A stretch of DNA of 64,000 nt from the NCBI GenBank assembly GCA_902506565.1, contig LR732703.1:2094125-2158124 (forward strand). Direction: 5' to 3'. Below the pieces are notes generated by a model. That model worked only from the letters and a program-made list of their open reading frames with translations. It did not search any database and was not told where the DNA came from. Positions 25,262 through 36,566 of the stretch are shown in pieces. Position 1 is the stretch's first letter; each line of letters opens with the position of its first letter. The DNA is from Burkholderiales bacterium 8X. Lineage in GTDB: Bacteria > Pseudomonadota > Gammaproteobacteria > Burkholderiales > Burkholderiaceae_C. The translations under genes and the position numbers were made by a program.

Positions 25262-25900
25262 GTGGCTTTGCAGCAAACAGTGGAACAAACCGTCGCCGGG
25301 CTCGGTTACGACCTGGTCGAGATCGAGCGCTCGGCAGGCGGATTGCTGCGCGTCACGATTGACATTCCCTGGAGCGGCCCCAATTCAGAAGCCGGGGCCG
25401 GCGAATTGCCCGAGCCGCAGGTCACGGTGGAAGATTGCGAAAAGGTGACCCGCCAGCTGCAGTTCGCGCTGGAGGTCGATGGCGCCGAGTACAAGCGGCT
25501 CGAGGTGTCCTCGCCCGGTATCGATCGGCCGCTTCGCAACGAACAGGATTTCGAACGTTTTGCCGGCCAGGTGATCGACATCACCTTGAAGGCGCCGATG
25601 GGAACGGCGGCGGCCGGCCAGGTGTCCGCCAGTCGCAAGAAGTTTCGCGGCACGCTGGAACGGGTGGCCGGTGCGGAAGGCGCGGAAAGCGCGGAAGGCG
25701 CGCAGGGTTCCGCCGGCTGGCAGATCGTCTGGAGCGATGCACCCGAGCCGAAGCCCGGTCAAAAGATCAGCAAGAAGCGCGCGCCGGCACCGCTGCAGGC
25801 GCTCGGGTTTTCTCTGGACGAGCTGCGCGAAGCGCGGCTTGCCCCGATCGTGGATTTCAAGGGTCGCAGGCCCAAACCTGACACACCGGTGTCGGATTGA
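25262..25900 (+). CDS. rimP: Ribosome maturation factor RimP
   Basis: Cytosolic factor required for maturation of the 30S subunit. The 212 residues begin [22 protein letters not shown], the family opening, and include [30 protein letters not shown] and [12 protein letters not shown], followed by the Sm-like C-terminal domain, here with an Ala/Glu/Ser-rich insertion ([13 protein letters not shown]). The GTG at 25262 is chosen because the family normally begins here. The frame stays open upstream to 25115, but those residues are not conserved. First gene of the rimP-nusA-infB-rbfA-truB-typA operon; nusA follows after 17 bases. Confidence 0.92.
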   Translation: MALQQTVEQTVAGLGYDLVEIERSAGGLLRVTIDIPWSGPNSEAGAGELPEPQVTVEDCEKVTRQLQFALEVDGAEYKRLEVSSPGIDRPLRNEQDFERFAGQVIDITLKAPMGTAAAGQVSASRKKFRGTLERVAGAEGAESAEGAQGSAGWQIVWSDAPEPKPGQKISKKRAPAPLQALGFSLDELREARLAPIVDFKGRRPKPDTPVSD

Positions 25901-25917
25901 ACGAGGAGAGTGGTTGC

Positions 25918-27402
25918 ATGAATCGCGAAATGTTGATGTTGGTGGATGCGATCTCGCGCGAGAAGAACGTCGAGCGCGACGTGGTCTTCGGTGCGGTCGA
26001 GTCTGCCCTGGCGCAAGCCACCAAGAAGCTCTACCAGGGCGACGTGGACATCCGTGTCGCCGTGGACCGCGATAGCGGTGATTACGAAACCTTCCGTCGC
26101 TGGCACGTGGTGCCGGACGAGGCCGGCCTCCAGTTGCCCGACCAGGAAATCCTGCTGTTCGAAGCCAAGGAAGAAATGCCGGACATCGAGGTCGACGAAT
26201 ACATCGAGGAAGCGGTGGATTCGGTGCCGATCGGCCGCATCGGCGCGATGGCGGCCAAGCAGGTCATCCTGCAGAAGATCCGCGACGCAGAGCGCGAAAT
26301 GCTGCTCAACGACTTCATGTCGCGTGGCGAGAAGATCTTCACCGGCACGGTCAAGCGCCTCGACAAGGGCGACATCATCGTCGAGGCCGGCCGCGTCGAG
26401 GGACGCCTTCGGCGCAGCGAAATGATCTCCAAGGAGAACCTCCGCAATGGCGACCGCGTGCGGGCCATGATCATGGAGGTCGACCTCACGCTCCGCGGCG
26501 CGCCGATCATCCTGTCGCGCTCCGCGCCCGAGTTCATGATCGAGCTGTTTCGCAACGAAGTGCCCGAGATCGAGCAGGGCCTGCTCGAAATCAAGAGCTG
26601 CGCCCGCGACCCCGGTTCGCGCGCCAAGATCGCCGTGCTGTCGCACGACAAGCGCGTCGATCCGATCGGCACCTGCGTCGGCGTCCGCGGTACCCGTGTC
26701 AACGCGGTCACCAACGAGTTGGCGGGCGAGCGGGTCGACATCGTGTTGTGGAGCGAGGATCCGGCGCAGTTCGTGATCGGCGCCCTGGCGCCCGCGAACG
26801 TTTCCTCGATCGTGGTCGACGAAGAAAAGCATGCCATGGACGTGGTCGTGGACGAGGAAAACCTCGCCATCGCGATCGGCCGCGGCGGCCAGAACGTCAG
26901 GCTCGCCTCCGACCTCACCGGTTGGAAGATCAACATCATGGACGCCAACGAGTCGGCCGAGAAACAGGCGATCGAGTCGGACGCGAGCCGCGCGCTTTTC
27001 ATGGAAAAGCTCGATGTCGACCAGGAAATCGCCGACATCCTGATCTCCGAAGGTTTCACCAGCCTCGAAGAAGTCGCCTACGTGCCGATTTCCGAGATGC
27101 TGGATATCGAGGCGCTGGACGAAGACACCGTCAACGAGCTGCGCTCGCGTGCCAAGGATGCGCTGCTCACCATGGAGATCGCCAAGGAAGAGAACGCCGA
27201 GGGTGTGTCGCAGAACCTGCGCGACCTCGAAGGACTCGATCCCGAGCTGATTCCCAAGCTGGCCGAGGCGGGTGTCCATACCCGCGACGACCTCGCCGAC
27301 CTTGCGGTCGATGAACTCACACTTATCACCGGCCAGAGCGCCGATGAAGCCACGAACCTCATCTTGAAGGCCCGCGAACACTGGTTCGCTGGCCAAGAGT
27401 GA
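25918..27402 (+). CDS. nusA: Transcription termination/antitermination factor NusA
   Basis: RNA-polymerase-binding factor that controls pausing, intrinsic termination and antitermination. The 494 residues show the whole domain order: an N-terminal polymerase-binding domain (1-125), S1 domain (about 135-200, [16 protein letters not shown]), two KH domains (about 230-345, [19 protein letters not shown], then [13 protein letters not shown]), and two C-terminal acidic repeats (about 365-490, [15 protein letters not shown], then [18 protein letters not shown]) that bind alpha CTD or phage N proteins. The ATG at 25918 follows gaggagag. infB starts 23 bases after the stop. Confidence 0.97.
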   Translation: MNREMLMLVDAISREKNVERDVVFGAVESALAQATKKLYQGDVDIRVAVDRDSGDYETFRRWHVVPDEAGLQLPDQEILLFEAKEEMPDIEVDEYIEEAVDSVPIGRIGAMAAKQVILQKIRDAEREMLLNDFMSRGEKIFTGTVKRLDKGDIIVEAGRVEGRLRRSEMISKENLRNGDRVRAMIMEVDLTLRGAPIILSRSAPEFMIELFRNEVPEIEQGLLEIKSCARDPGSRAKIAVLSHDKRVDPIGTCVGVRGTRVNAVTNELAGERVDIVLWSEDPAQFVIGALAPANVSSIVVDEEKHAMDVVVDEENLAIAIGRGGQNVRLASDLTGWKINIMDANESAEKQAIESDASRALFMEKLDVDQEIADILISEGFTSLEEVAYVPISEMLDIEALDEDTVNELRSRAKDALLTMEIAKEENAEGVSQNLRDLEGLDPELIPKLAEAGVHTRDDLADLAVDELTLITGQSADEATNLILKAREHWFAGQE

Positions 27403-27425
27403 CGGTATGGAGGCCCGGAACCAAT

Positions 27426-30320
27426 ATGTCCAGTACCACTGTCGCCGAGTTCGCGCACGAGCTCAAGAAGACCCCCGAAACCCTGCTTGACCAGCTCAAG
27501 AGCGCAGGCGTCGCCAAGGCCGCGCCCACCGATGCGCTGACCGAGGCGGACAAGCAGCGCCTGCTCGGTTTCCTGAAGGCCAGCCATGGCAGCGCCGAGC
27601 CTGAGCGCAGGAAGATCACGCTCACCAAGAAGTCGACCAGCGAGATCAAGCAGGCCGACGCGATGGGTCGTGCGCGCACCATCCACGTCGAAGTGCGCAA
27701 GAAGCGCACCTTCGTCCAGCGCGACGAAACCCCGGCTGCGGCCGAAGCCGCGACGGTCGAGGCGCCGGCTGCAGCCCCCGCTGCCCCGCGCATCGACGAA
27801 GCCGAACTCGGCCGACGCGAAGAAGAAGCGCGCCGCCAGGCCGAGCTGATTCGCCGCCAGGAAGAAGAGTTGGCCGAGAAGCGCCGGGTGCGCGAGGAAA
27901 CCGAAGCCCGCGAGCGCGAGAAGGCCGAGCGCGCCGAAAAGGCCGAGCAAGCGGCCAAGGCCGCGAGCAAGAAGGCGGCGGAAGCGCCAGCCGTCGTGAC
28001 CGAGGGTGCGCCGGAGACCAGCCGCGAGTCCACGGCGGCTGCCGACCAGAAGGCTGCCGCCGAGGCGGCCGCCGCGCAGGCCAAGGACGATGCCAAGGCC
28101 AAGGCTGCTGCCGAATCGAAGGCCCGTGCCGACGAAGAAGCCGCGCGTGCCAAGGACCTGGACGAGCGTCGTCGCAAGGCCCTGGCCGAGGCCGAGGCGA
28201 TCCGCGCCATGATGAACGCACCGGCACGCGTGCTGGTGCCGCACAAGGCGCCCGAGAAGCCCGCGCCCGAAGCCAAGGCAGCCGTCAAGGGCACGCTGCA
28301 CAAGCCGACGGCTCCACCGGCTCGCCCCGGCGCCCCGGGGGCTGCCGGCGCACCGGCTGCGCCCGGTGCCGGCAAGGAAGTCAAGTCAGCCAAGCTCTCG
28401 TCGAGCTGGGCCGGCGATACCGCGAAAAAGAAGGAAATCAAGACCCGCGGCGATGCCAGCGGCGGCGTCGGTCGCGGCAATTGGCGGGGAGGCCCGCGCG
28501 GCCGCCGCGGCAATGATCGAGGTGCGCAGGAAGAGCGCATGCCGGCAGCGCCGGTCGAGGCCCGCGTCATCGAGGTTCACGTGCCCGAGACCATCACGGT
28601 CTCGGAGCTCGCTCACAAGATGTCGGTCAAGGCCAACGAGGTCATCAAGCACCTGATGAAGCTCGGCCAGATGGCGACCATCAACCAGTCGCTCGACCAG
28701 GACACCGCGATGATCATCGTGGAAGAAATGGGTCACAACGCGGTGGTTGCCGCACTGGACGATCCGGAAGCCTTCATCGACGACGACGCACAGGCACAAA
28801 CGGCCGAATCGCTGCCGCGGGCGCCGGTCGTGACCGTGATGGGTCACGTCGACCACGGCAAGACCTCGCTGCTCGACTACATCCGCCGCGCCAAGGTGGC
28901 TGCAGGCGAAGCCGGCGGCATCACCCAGCACATCGGCGCCTATCACGTCGAGACCGAGCGCGGCATGGTGTCCTTCCTGGACACCCCTGGCCACGAGGCG
29001 TTCACCGCCATGCGGGCACGCGGCGCCCAGGCGACCGACATCGTGATCCTGGTGGTCGCGGCGGACGACGGCGTGATGCCGCAGACCAAGGAAGCCATCA
29101 AGCACGCGAAGGCGGCGGGTGTGCCGATCGTGGTCGCGATCAACAAGGTCGACAAGCCGGATGCCAACCTCGAACGGGTGAAGCAGGAACTGGTCGCCGA
29201 AGAGGTCGTTCCCGAGGAATACGGCGGCGAGACGCCGTTCGTTCCGGTGTCGGCCAAGACCGGCCAGGGCGTGGACGACCTGCTCGAACAGGTCTTGCTG
29301 CAGGCCGAAGTGCTGGAGCTCAAGGCGCCGGTCGATGCTGCGGCCAAGGGCCTGGTGATCGAAGCGCAACTCGACAAGGGCCGCGGCCCGGTCGCCACTG
29401 TGCTGGTGCAATCCGGCACGCTGAAGACTGGTGACGTGGTGCTGGCCGGCTCGACCTACGGCCGGGTCCGCGCGATGCTCGACGAAGACGGCCGCACGAT
29501 CAAGAGCGCGGGTCCGTCGATCCCGGTCGAGATCCAGGGCCTGACCGAAGTCCCGCAAGCGGGCGACGAGTTCATGGTGATGAGCGACGAGCGCCGTGCG
29601 CGCGAAATCGCGACCTACCGTGCCGGCAAGTTCCGCAACACCAAGCTCGCGAAGCAGCAGGCATCGAACATGCAGAGCATGTTCACCGACCTGTCGGCGG
29701 GCGAGGTGCAGACGCTGCGCATCATCATCAAGGCCGATGTGCAGGGTTCGCAGGAGGCGCTGGCCCAGTCGCTGCTGAAGCTCGCGACCGAGGAGGTCAA
29801 GGTGCAGGTGGTGTACGCCGGCGTCGGCGGCATCAGCGAAAGCGACATCAACCTCGCGATCGCCTCGAAGGCGGTGGTGATCGGCTTCAATGTGCGGGCG
29901 GATGCCGGTGCACGGAAGCTGGCCGAGGGCAATGGCGTCCAGCTGAACTACTACAGCATCATTTACGACGCGGTCGACGAGATCAAGGTCGCGATGTCGG
30001 GCATGCTGGCACCGGAGCGCCGCGAGGAAGTCATCGGCTCGGCCGAGATCCGGACGGTGTTCGTGGCCTCGAAGATCGGCACGGTGGCGGGCAGCTATGT
30101 CACCGCCGGTTCGGTCAATCGCAATGCGCATTTCCGGCTGCTGCGCGACAACGTGGTCATCTATACCGGCGAGATCGATTCGCTCAAGCGCATGAAGGAC
30201 GATGTCCGCGAAGTGCGCGAAGGCTTCGAGTGCGGTATCAAGCTCAAGAACTACAACGACATCAAGGAAGGTGATCAGCTGGAGTTCTTCGAGGTCAAGG
30301 AAATCGCGCGGACGCTGTAA
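27426..30320 (+). CDS. infB: Translation initiation factor IF-2
   Basis: GTPase that brings initiator fMet-tRNA to the 30S subunit and promotes subunit joining. The 964 residues begin with a small IF2_N domain ([20 protein letters not shown]). A long charged Ala/Glu/Lys/Arg region (about 90-330) follows, then a second IF2_N-like domain (about 385-450, [20 protein letters not shown]). The G domain starts near residue 470 with [17 protein letters not shown] and NKVDKPDA, followed by the beta-barrel and C-terminal tRNA-binding domains. Internal starts for shorter isoforms are known in E. coli infB; I could not identify one here. Confidence 0.97.
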   Translation: MSSTTVAEFAHELKKTPETLLDQLKSAGVAKAAPTDALTEADKQRLLGFLKASHGSAEPERRKITLTKKSTSEIKQADAMGRARTIHVEVRKKRTFVQRDETPAAAEAATVEAPAAAPAAPRIDEAELGRREEEARRQAELIRRQEEELAEKRRVREETEAREREKAERAEKAEQAAKAASKKAAEAPAVVTEGAPETSRESTAAADQKAAAEAAAAQAKDDAKAKAAAESKARADEEAARAKDLDERRRKALAEAEAIRAMMNAPARVLVPHKAPEKPAPEAKAAVKGTLHKPTAPPARPGAPGAAGAPAAPGAGKEVKSAKLSSSWAGDTAKKKEIKTRGDASGGVGRGNWRGGPRGRRGNDRGAQEERMPAAPVEARVIEVHVPETITVSELAHKMSVKANEVIKHLMKLGQMATINQSLDQDTAMIIVEEMGHNAVVAALDDPEAFIDDDAQAQTAESLPRAPVVTVMGHVDHGKTSLLDYIRRAKVAAGEAGGITQHIGAYHVETERGMVSFLDTPGHEAFTAMRARGAQATDIVILVVAADDGVMPQTKEAIKHAKAAGVPIVVAINKVDKPDANLERVKQELVAEEVVPEEYGGETPFVPVSAKTGQGVDDLLEQVLLQAEVLELKAPVDAAAKGLVIEAQLDKGRGPVATVLVQSGTLKTGDVVLAGSTYGRVRAMLDEDGRTIKSAGPSIPVEIQGLTEVPQAGDEFMVMSDERRAREIATYRAGKFRNTKLAKQQASNMQSMFTDLSAGEVQTLRIIIKADVQGSQEALAQSLLKLATEEVKVQVVYAGVGGISESDINLAIASKAVVIGFNVRADAGARKLAEGNGVQLNYYSIIYDAVDEIKVAMSGMLAPERREEVIGSAEIRTVFVASKIGTVAGSYVTAGSVNRNAHFRLLRDNVVIYTGEIDSLKRMKDDVREVREGFECGIKLKNYNDIKEGDQLEFFEVKEIARTL

Positions 30321-30344
30321 GAAGCGTACCGAGCCGATCCGGAC

Positions 30345-30716
30345 ATGCCGAAACGCAAAGCTGCAGCGCCCAACCGCGCCTTCAAGGTCGCCGATCAGAT
30401 CCAGCGGGATCTGACCGAGCTGATCGCGCGCGAGCTGAAGGATCCGCGGGTCGGCATGGTGACCATCCAGGCGGTCGAGGTGAGCGCGGATTACGCACAC
30501 GCCAAGGTGTTCTTCAGCCTGCTGGTCGGCGATCCGGAGGAGACCACCCAGGCGCTCAACCAGGCGGCGGGGTTCCTGCGGGCGGGGCTTTTCAAGCGCC
30601 TCCACATCCACACCGTGCCGACCCTGCACTTCCAGTTCGACCGCACCACCGAGCGGGCAGCCGACATGAATGCGCTCATTGCGCAGGCTGTCGCTTCGCG
30701 CTCCAAAGACGACTGA
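30345..30716 (+). CDS. rbfA: Ribosome-binding factor A
   Basis: Small KH-fold protein (123 residues) that binds the 30S subunit near the 5' end of 16S rRNA and is needed for its late maturation and cold growth. Recognised from [45 protein letters not shown] and [13 protein letters not shown]. It lies 24 bases after infB and two bases before truB, the conserved order. Confidence 0.95.
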   Translation: MPKRKAAAPNRAFKVADQIQRDLTELIARELKDPRVGMVTIQAVEVSADYAHAKVFFSLLVGDPEETTQALNQAAGFLRAGLFKRLHIHTVPTLHFQFDRTTERAADMNALIAQAVASRSKDD

Positions 30717-30718
30717 AC

Positions 30719-31663
30719 ATGCACGCGCCACGCACAAGGGTGCAGCGGCGCCCTGTGCATGGGGTGCTGTTGCTCGACAAACCGCTGGGACTCTCCAGCA
30801 ACCAGGCCTTGCAGAAGGCCAAGTGGCTGCTGCGCGCCGAAAAAGCGGGGCATACCGGCACGCTCGATCCGCTCGCGAGCGGCGTGCTGCCGCTGTGCTT
30901 CGGCGCTGCGACCAAGTTCAGCCAGTTGCATCTCGACGCGGACAAGATCTACGCAGCCGTCGCCCGCCTCGGCGTGAAGACTTCCACCGGCGATGCCGAG
31001 GGCGACGTGCTGGCGGAGCGCCCGGTCGAGGTTTCGGACGAGGATCTCGCGCGAGTCGAGGCGGCGTTCACCGGCGCACTCCGGCAGGTACCGCCGATGC
31101 ACAGCGCGCTCAAGAAGGACGGCAAGGCGCTCTACGAATACGCTCGCGAGGGCATCGAGGTCGACCGTGCGCCCCGCGACGTGACGGTGCGGGCCTTGAC
31201 CTTGACGCGCATCGACGCCTCGCACATCGGCATCCGCGCCGAAGTCAGCAAAGGCACCTACATCCGTACGCTCGGCGAAGACATCGGCGAGGCGCTCGGT
31301 TGTGGCGCCCACCTGGCCTCGCTCCGCCGGACTGCCACCGGCGGCTTCGACCTGTCGGGCTGCATCACGCTGCTGCAGCTGGAGGCCCTTCCCGAAGAAG
31401 AACGCCTCGCGGCCCTGCTGCCGGCCGAAAGCCTGGTGGCAGGCCACGCACGCATCCTGCTCGACGCGGACGATGCCGGCCGCTTCCTGTCGGGCCTCCG
31501 GCGTCGCGGCGATTGGCCGGACGCCGCGGCGGTGGCAGTGTTCGGACGCGAGCCTTCCGCCTTCCTCGGCACCGCCCATGTGGTGGCCGGCGAACTCATC
31601 CCAGGGCGCTTGCTGAGCCCGATCGAAATACAGCAGACACTTTTGACCGAAGCGACACCATGA
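30719..31663 (+). CDS. truB: tRNA pseudouridine(55) synthase TruB
   Basis: Modifies U55 in the T loop of all elongator tRNAs. The 314 residues contain the TruB opening [20 protein letters not shown] and the catalytic-aspartate motif [62 protein letters not shown] and [19 protein letters not shown] follow. The C-terminal part corresponds to the short PUA-like end. Its stop overlaps the start of typA (ATGA). Confidence 0.96.
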   Translation: MHAPRTRVQRRPVHGVLLLDKPLGLSSNQALQKAKWLLRAEKAGHTGTLDPLASGVLPLCFGAATKFSQLHLDADKIYAAVARLGVKTSTGDAEGDVLAERPVEVSDEDLARVEAAFTGALRQVPPMHSALKKDGKALYEYAREGIEVDRAPRDVTVRALTLTRIDASHIGIRAEVSKGTYIRTLGEDIGEALGCGAHLASLRRTATGGFDLSGCITLLQLEALPEEERLAALLPAESLVAGHARILLDADDAGRFLSGLRRRGDWPDAAAVAVFGREPSAFLGTAHVVAGELIPGRLLSPIEIQQTLLTEATP

Positions 31664-33492
31664 GTACCAAACAGATTCGCAACATCGCCATCATTGCCCA
31701 CGTGGACCATGGGAAGACCACCATGGTCGACCAATTGCTGCGCCAGTCCGGCACCTTCTCCGAGCACGAGAAGGTGGTCGACACGGTGATGGACAACAAC
31801 GCGATCGAAAAAGAACGCGGCATCACCATCCTGGCCAAGAATTGCGCCGTGACCTGGCAGGGCACGCACATCAACATCGTCGACACGCCCGGCCACGCGG
31901 ACTTCGGCGGCGAGGTCGAGCGTGCGCTCAGCATGGTCGACGGCGTGGTGCTGCTGATCGACGCGCAAGAGGGCCCGATGCCGCAGACCCGCTTCGTCAC
32001 CAAGAAGGCGCTGGCGCTCGGCCTGAAGCCGATCCTGGTGGTGAACAAGGTCGACAAGCCGGGCGCGCGTCCGGACTACGTGGTCAATGCCGCGTTCGAC
32101 CTTTTCGACAAGCTCGGCGCAACCGACGAGCAGCTCGACTTCCCGGTGGTCTACGCCTCCGGCATCAACGGCTGGTCGTCGCTCGAAGAGGGCGCACCGG
32201 GCGAGCAGTGGGGCCCCGACATGTCGGCGCTCTTCGACACCATCCTCAAGCACGTGCCGTCGCAAAGCGGCGATCCGGCGGCGCCGCTGCAGCTGCAGAT
32301 CTCGGCGCTCGACTTCTCGACCTTCGTCGGCCGCATCGGCGTCGGCCGCATCAGCGCCGGCACCATCAAGCCGATGATGGATGTGGTGGTGATGGAAGGA
32401 CCCGACGGCAAGACCGTCAAAGGCCGCGTCAACCAGGTGCTGACCTTCCAGGGCCTCGATCGGGTGCAGGCCACCGAGGCGGGTCCGGGCGAGATCGTGC
32501 TGATCAACGGCATTCCGGAAATCGGCATCGGCGTCACCGTCACCGATCCGCTCAAGCCGGCGCCGTTGCCGATGCTGCGGGTCGACGAGCCGACCCTCAC
32601 CATGAACTTCTGCGTCAACACCAGCCCGCTGGCGGGCCGCGAGGGCAAGTTCGTCACCAGCCGGCAGATCTGGGATCGCCTGCAAAAGGAGCTGCAGCAC
32701 AACGTCGCGCTGCGCGTGAAGGAAACCGACGAGGAAGGCATCTTCGAGGTCATGGGCCGCGGCGAACTGCACCTGACCATCCTGCTGGAGAACATGCGGC
32801 GCGAGGGCTACGAGCTGGCCGTGTCGAAGCCGCGCGTGGTGTTCCGCGAAGTCGACGGCGTCAAGCACGAGCCGATCGAGCTGGTCACCGCCGACATCGA
32901 GGACCAGCACCAGGGCGGCGTGATGCAGGCGCTCGGCGAGCGCAAGGGCGAACTCGTGAACATGGAGCCGGACGGCCGCGGGCGGGTTCGCCTCGAGTAC
33001 CGCATTCCGGCGCGGGGCCTGATCGGCTTCACCAACGAGTTCCTGAACCTGACCCGCGGCTCGGGGCTGATCTCGAACATCTTCGACAGCTACGAGGCGC
33101 ACAAGGGCGAGATCGGCAGCCGCAAGAACGGCGTGCTGATCTCGATGGACGACGGTGAAATCTTCACCTACGCGCTCGGCAAGCTGGACGACCGCGGCCG
33201 CATGTTCGTGCGTGCCAACGACCCGGTCTACGAGGGCATGATCGTCGGCATCCACAGCCGGGACAACGACCTGGTGGTGAATGCGACCCGCACCAAGCAG
33301 CTCACCAACTTCCGGGTCTCCGGCAAGGAAGACGCCATCAAGATCACGCCGCCGATCGACCTCACGCTCGAATACGGCGTCGAGTTCATCGAGGACGACG
33401 AACTGGTCGAGATCACGCCGAAAAGCGTGCGCCTCCGCAAGCGTCACCTGAAGGAACACGAGCGCAAGCGCGCGAGCCGCGAAAGCGCCTGA
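31660..33492 (+). CDS. typA: Ribosome-associated GTPase TypA/BipA
   Basis: Translational GTPase of the EF-G/LepA group that aids 50S assembly and stress or virulence gene expression. The 610 residues have G1 AHVDHGKTT, switch [12 protein letters not shown]3 DTPGHADF and G4 NKVDKPGA, with the later domains including [18 protein letters not shown] and the BipA-specific C-terminal domain ([20 protein letters not shown], then LKEHERKR). The ATG overlaps the truB stop. Attachment of typA to the end of the nusA operon is common in Comamonadaceae. Confidence 0.96.
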   Translation: MSTKQIRNIAIIAHVDHGKTTMVDQLLRQSGTFSEHEKVVDTVMDNNAIEKERGITILAKNCAVTWQGTHINIVDTPGHADFGGEVERALSMVDGVVLLIDAQEGPMPQTRFVTKKALALGLKPILVVNKVDKPGARPDYVVNAAFDLFDKLGATDEQLDFPVVYASGINGWSSLEEGAPGEQWGPDMSALFDTILKHVPSQSGDPAAPLQLQISALDFSTFVGRIGVGRISAGTIKPMMDVVVMEGPDGKTVKGRVNQVLTFQGLDRVQATEAGPGEIVLINGIPEIGIGVTVTDPLKPAPLPMLRVDEPTLTMNFCVNTSPLAGREGKFVTSRQIWDRLQKELQHNVALRVKETDEEGIFEVMGRGELHLTILLENMRREGYELAVSKPRVVFREVDGVKHEPIELVTADIEDQHQGGVMQALGERKGELVNMEPDGRGRVRLEYRIPARGLIGFTNEFLNLTRGSGLISNIFDSYEAHKGEIGSRKNGVLISMDDGEIFTYALGKLDDRGRMFVRANDPVYEGMIVGIHSRDNDLVVNATRTKQLTNFRVSGKEDAIKITPPIDLTLEYGVEFIEDDELVEITPKSVRLRKRHLKEHERKRASRESA

Positions 33493-33494
33493 CC

Positions 33495-34424
33495 TTGGCA
33501 AGCGCGGTCGTCCGGGGGCTGACGCACGGGCGCGCCGTGTGGCTCATGGTGCTGGTGACGCTGATGTGGGCAACCGCCGGCGTCGTGACTCGCCAGCTCG
33601 CGAGCGCTCGCAGTTTCGAGATCACGTTCTGGCGCAGCGCGTTCACGCTGCTGGCGCTGCTCGTCATCCTGCCGATCTGGCGGGGCCCTGCCGTCTTCGC
33701 GCAGGCGGCTCGGGGTGGCAGGGCACTCTGGGCCTCCGGCATCTGCTGGGCCGTGATGTTCACGGCTTTCATGCTGGCGCTGACGCTGACCGAAGTGGCG
33801 AACGTGCTGGTCACGATGGCGCTCGGCCCGCTGCTCACCGCCCTGGTCGCCCGCATCTTCATCGGTCAGCGGCTCCCGATGCGCACCTGGGGCGCGATCG
33901 TGGTTGCGGCGCTGGGCATCGGCTGGATGTACGGCACCCAGATGGGCGAGGGGCTCTGGCTCGGGACAGTGGTGGCGCTCTGCGTCCCGCTGGCGGCCGC
34001 GGTGAACTGGACGCTCGTGCAGCATGCCCAGGCCGAAGGGCGGCAGATCGACCTGGTGCCGGCGGTGCTCATCGGCGCGCTGATCTCCACGCTCGCCACG
34101 CTGCCGCTCGCCTGGCCCTTCGCAGCCACTTCGCGCGACCTGGCGTGGCTTGCGTTTCTCGGCTTGTTCCAGCTGGCGATCCCGTGCGTGTTGTCGGTGA
34201 TCTGCGCACGGGTGCTCAAGGCGCCCGAGGTCGCGCTACTCGCATTGCTCGAGGTCATTTTCGGCATCGCGCTCGCCTGGCTCGGTGCCGGGGAGACGCC
34301 GGCCCGGAGCGTCCTGCTCGGCGGTGCCCTGGTCATCGGCGCGCTGGTGGCGAACGAATGGCTGGGCCTCAGGGGCCGTCGTTCGGCCCTGTCTCGACCG
34401 CCCTCGGTGCCGCTTTCCCACTGA
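33495..34424 (+). CDS. DMT-superfamily transporter (EamA)
   Basis: About 309 residues with ten hydrophobic segments in two EamA repeats (first repeat opening WLMVLVTLMWATAGVVTRQL; second around ALCVPLAAAVNWTLVQHAQ). Members export amino acids or metabolites; the substrate cannot be read. A TTG at 33495, two bases after typA, gives the longest product, and GTG at 33537 or ATG at 33546 just before the first helix are alternatives. It is the last gene of the translation operon, followed by a strong terminator. Confidence 0.86.
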   Translation: MASAVVRGLTHGRAVWLMVLVTLMWATAGVVTRQLASARSFEITFWRSAFTLLALLVILPIWRGPAVFAQAARGGRALWASGICWAVMFTAFMLALTLTEVANVLVTMALGPLLTALVARIFIGQRLPMRTWGAIVVAALGIGWMYGTQMGEGLWLGTVVALCVPLAAAVNWTLVQHAQAEGRQIDLVPAVLIGALISTLATLPLAWPFAATSRDLAWLAFLGLFQLAIPCVLSVICARVLKAPEVALLALLEVIFGIALAWLGAGETPARSVLLGGALVIGALVANEWLGLRGRRSALSRPPSVPLSH

Positions 34425-34437
34425 CCGACGTGCCATG

Positions 34438-34466
34438 AAAAAAGCCGGCCACGAGGCCGGCTTTTT
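34438..34466. terminator. Bidirectional terminator between convergent genes
   Basis: aaaaaagccggcc-acga-ggccggcttttt: a strong GC stem flanked by A and T runs. It lies 13 bases after the transporter stop and 38 bases from the end of the convergent lipoprotein gene, so it can serve both. Confidence 0.92.
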
Positions 34467-34503
34467 CTTGAGCAGCACTTGCCGTCCTGCCGAATCTTCC
34501 CGA

Positions 34504-34893
34504 TCAGGGTCGGGCGACCTTCCAGACGCCGTTGAAGCCGTCGCCGGTCTTGTCGCCTGCCTTGGCGTCCTTCGACCAGTAGTAGAGCGGCCAGCCCTTG
34601 TAGGCCCACTGCTTCTTGCCGTCATCGCGCATCACGACCGAATACGGGCCCATCGGCTTGGCAGCCTCGGGCGCCATCAGCGGGGGCCAGTTGGTCGAGC
34701 ACGGGCCGTTGCACACCGACTTGCCGCTGTTGGCGGCGTCCCGATCGAAGGTGTAGAGCGTCATGCCGGTCGGGCCGATCAGCACGCCGTCGGCGGTGCG
34801 GGTAGGCGTGTCGGGTGACGATCCCATCTGCGACATGCTGCCGCAGCCGCCGAGCAGGGCGAGGGCCAGAATCGAAGCGCTGAGCAATTTCAT
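34504..34893 (-). CDS. Small lipoprotein, COG4315-type secreted repeat
   Basis: A 129-residue predicted lipoprotein with signal KLLSASILALALLGGC (lipobox LGGC). The mature part carries two copies of the Y-x-(F/W/Y)-x-x-D repeat (TLYTFDRD, PLYYWSKD), with CNGPCSTNWPPL between them. These are the marks of the COG4315 family, found in many proteobacteria, function unknown. A good aaggaga site precedes the ATG. The acetyltransferase gene lies upstream on the same strand. Confidence 0.9.
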   Translation of the reverse strand: MKLLSASILALALLGGCGSMSQMGSSPDTPTRTADGVLIGPTGMTLYTFDRDAANSGKSVCNGPCSTNWPPLMAPEAAKPMGPYSVVMRDDGKKQWAYKGWPLYYWSKDAKAGDKTGDGFNGVWKVARP

Positions 34894-34946
34894 GAAGATT
34901 TCTCCTTCGGTTAAAAAAAACGATGTTCCTTGCTGGAATGCGCAGC

Positions 34947-35561
34947 TTATTGCATCGGCTCGGCGGCTTCGGCATTGGCTTCGGCGCCGTGCTCGGGTCG
35001 AAGCACCCGGTCCTTGATGCGCTTGGCCGGGTTGCCGCCGTACACCGACCAGGGTTCGAGCGAGCGAAAGGCGACGGCCCGCGCGCCGAGCACCGCACCT
35101 TCGCCCACCACCACGCCCGGTCCGACGAAGGCTTCTGCGGCGATCCATGCACCGGCACCGATCACGATCGGGCTCGATATCAACTGGAACCGGGCCGAGG
35201 CGATGTCGTGGCTGCCGGCGCAAAGATGCGCACCCTGCGAGACCAGGGCGCCGCGCCCGAGCGTGATCGGCGCCATGTTGTAGCAGTTGACCCGCTCGGC
35301 CAGCAGCGCGCGGTCTTCCAGGTGAAGGTGGGGCGGATACCAGACCCGGGCGCTGCCGCGGACGTCGCAGTTGTCGCCCAGCTTCGCGCCGAAGAGCTTG
35401 AGGAGAAAGCGACGCACGAATCGCATCTGCGGCGGCGTCCAGGAGGCGAATACCGCCCAGGCCACGTTCCAGGCAGCTCGCTGCAGGCGGTTGGCCAGGG
35501 TGAAGCTCGGTCCGCCTTCGAGCGAATTGACCTGCTTGGCGTCGAGGGGCTTGATGGCCAT
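34947..35561 (-). CDS. WcaF-like colanic-acid type acetyltransferase (left-handed beta-helix)
   Basis: A 204-residue hexapeptide-repeat acyltransferase expected to move acetyl from acetyl-CoA to a sugar of a surface polysaccharide. N-terminal residues 15-55 are the lead segment seen in WcaF-like proteins (FTLANRLQRAAWNVAW, WTPPQMRFVRRFLLKLFGAKLG). The beta-helix follows (VWYPPHLHLEDRALLAERV, VSQGAHLCAGSHDI, VIGAGAWIAAEAFVGPGV), ending at YGGNPAKRIKDR. It is not next to the glycan cluster at 54-61 kb. It is transcribed between smpB and the small lipoprotein gene, which may form one unit. Confidence 0.88.
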   Translation of the reverse strand: MAIKPLDAKQVNSLEGGPSFTLANRLQRAAWNVAWAVFASWTPPQMRFVRRFLLKLFGAKLGDNCDVRGSARVWYPPHLHLEDRALLAERVNCYNMAPITLGRGALVSQGAHLCAGSHDIASARFQLISSPIVIGAGAWIAAEAFVGPGVVVGEGAVLGARAVAFRSLEPWSVYGGNPAKRIKDRVLRPEHGAEANAEAAEPMQ

Positions 35562-35581
35562 GTTGTCGAATCGTCCTTTGT

Positions 35582-36058
35582 CTAGCGGCTGCGGCTCTTC
35601 ATCGCGCGCTCGACCTCGCGCTTGCCTTCGCGGTCCTTGATGGTGTCGCGCTTGTCATGCTCTGCCTTGCCCTTGGCGAGGGCGATCTCGCACTTCACCT
35701 TGCCGGCCTTCCAGTGCAGGTTGAGCGGCACCAGCGTGTAGCCCTTCTGCTCGATCTTGCCGATGAGGCGGCGAATCTGCTCCTTGTGCAAAAGGAGCTT
35801 CTTGGTGCGGACCGAATCCGGATTGACATGGGTCGAGGCGGACTTCAGCGGGTTGATCTGGCAGCCGATCACGAAAAGCTCGCCGTCGCGGATCACCACG
35901 TAGCCGTCGGTCAGCTGCACCTTGCCCTCGCGCAGCGACTTGACTTCCCAGCCTTCGAGCACCATGCCGGCCTCGAAACGTTCTTCGAAGAAGTAGTTGT
36001 AGGCGGCCTTCTTGTTGTCCGCGATTCGAGTGGAGATATCTTGTTTTTTGGTGGCCAT
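35582..36058 (-). CDS. smpB: SsrA-binding protein SmpB
   Basis: Binds tmRNA and delivers it to stalled ribosomes for trans-translation. The 158 residues contain [59 protein letters not shown] [20 protein letters not shown], and the basic C-terminal tail ([20 protein letters not shown]) that enters the mRNA channel. Full length. Divergent from ratA, the arrangement conserved in many beta- and gammaproteobacteria. Confidence 0.97.
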   Translation of the reverse strand: MATKKQDISTRIADNKKAAYNYFFEERFEAGMVLEGWEVKSLREGKVQLTDGYVVIRDGELFVIGCQINPLKSASTHVNPDSVRTKKLLLHKEQIRRLIGKIEQKGYTLVPLNLHWKAGKVKCEIALAKGKAEHDKRDTIKDREGKREVERAMKSRSR

Positions 36059-36119
36059 GGCAGGTCAGGTGAGGGGGCATGGCTTCAATACAATCCGTCG
36101 CGCACGCCGTGCCGATTCT

Positions 36120-36563
36120 ATGAAAACCGTTCACAAGTCCATCCTGATCTGGTACAGCGCCGAGGAAATGTACGCGCTCGTCACGGACGTCGAGAAGTAT
36201 CCCGAGTTCCTGCCCTGGTGCGATCGCTCCAAGGTCATCGAACGCAGCGAGACCGGCATGACGGCCGAGATCGGCCTGGCCTTCAGCGGCTTCCATCAAA
36301 GCTTCACGACCCGCAATACGCACGTGGCCGGGCGCGAGGTGCAGCTCAAGCTGGTGAGCGGGCCCTTCTCCAACCTGGACGGCGTCTGGAAGTTCTCGCC
36401 GGTCGGCGCTGCCGGCGAGAGCGCTTGCCGGGTCGAGCTCGACCTGAGCTACAGCTTCAGCAACTTCGCGCTGCAGGCGCTGGTCGGCCCGGTGTTCGAC
36501 AAGATCGCGAGCAACCTGGTCGAGGCCTTCGTGAAGCGTGCGGAGCAGGTCTACGGCAGCTAG
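36120..36563 (+). CDS. ratA: RatA/CoQ-binding START-domain protein
   Basis: A 147-residue START/polyketide-cyclase fold protein (SAEEMYALVTDVEKYPEFLPWC, then FVKRAEQVYG). The E. coli homologue was described as RatA, inhibiting 70S formation, while mitochondrial and other bacterial homologues (Coq10) bind ubiquinone; the latter is the more likely housekeeping role. It is followed after three bases by rnfH and is divergent from smpB. Despite the type II toxin label sometimes given to ratA-rnfH, a toxin-antitoxin role is not supported by anything in the sequence here. Confidence 0.92.
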   Translation: MKTVHKSILIWYSAEEMYALVTDVEKYPEFLPWCDRSKVIERSETGMTAEIGLAFSGFHQSFTTRNTHVAGREVQLKLVSGPFSNLDGVWKFSPVGAAGESACRVELDLSYSFSNFALQALVGPVFDKIASNLVEAFVKRAEQVYGS

Positions 36564-36566
36564 CCG

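Noticed and set aside
28386..30737. Long open frame on the minus strand opposite infB (and similar ones opposite pepA, typA, guaA and the decarboxylase)
   Set aside because: These are GC-rich shadow frames: the opposite strand encodes unmistakable conserved proteins, and the shadow products are His/Asp/Arg-rich with no recognisable family.
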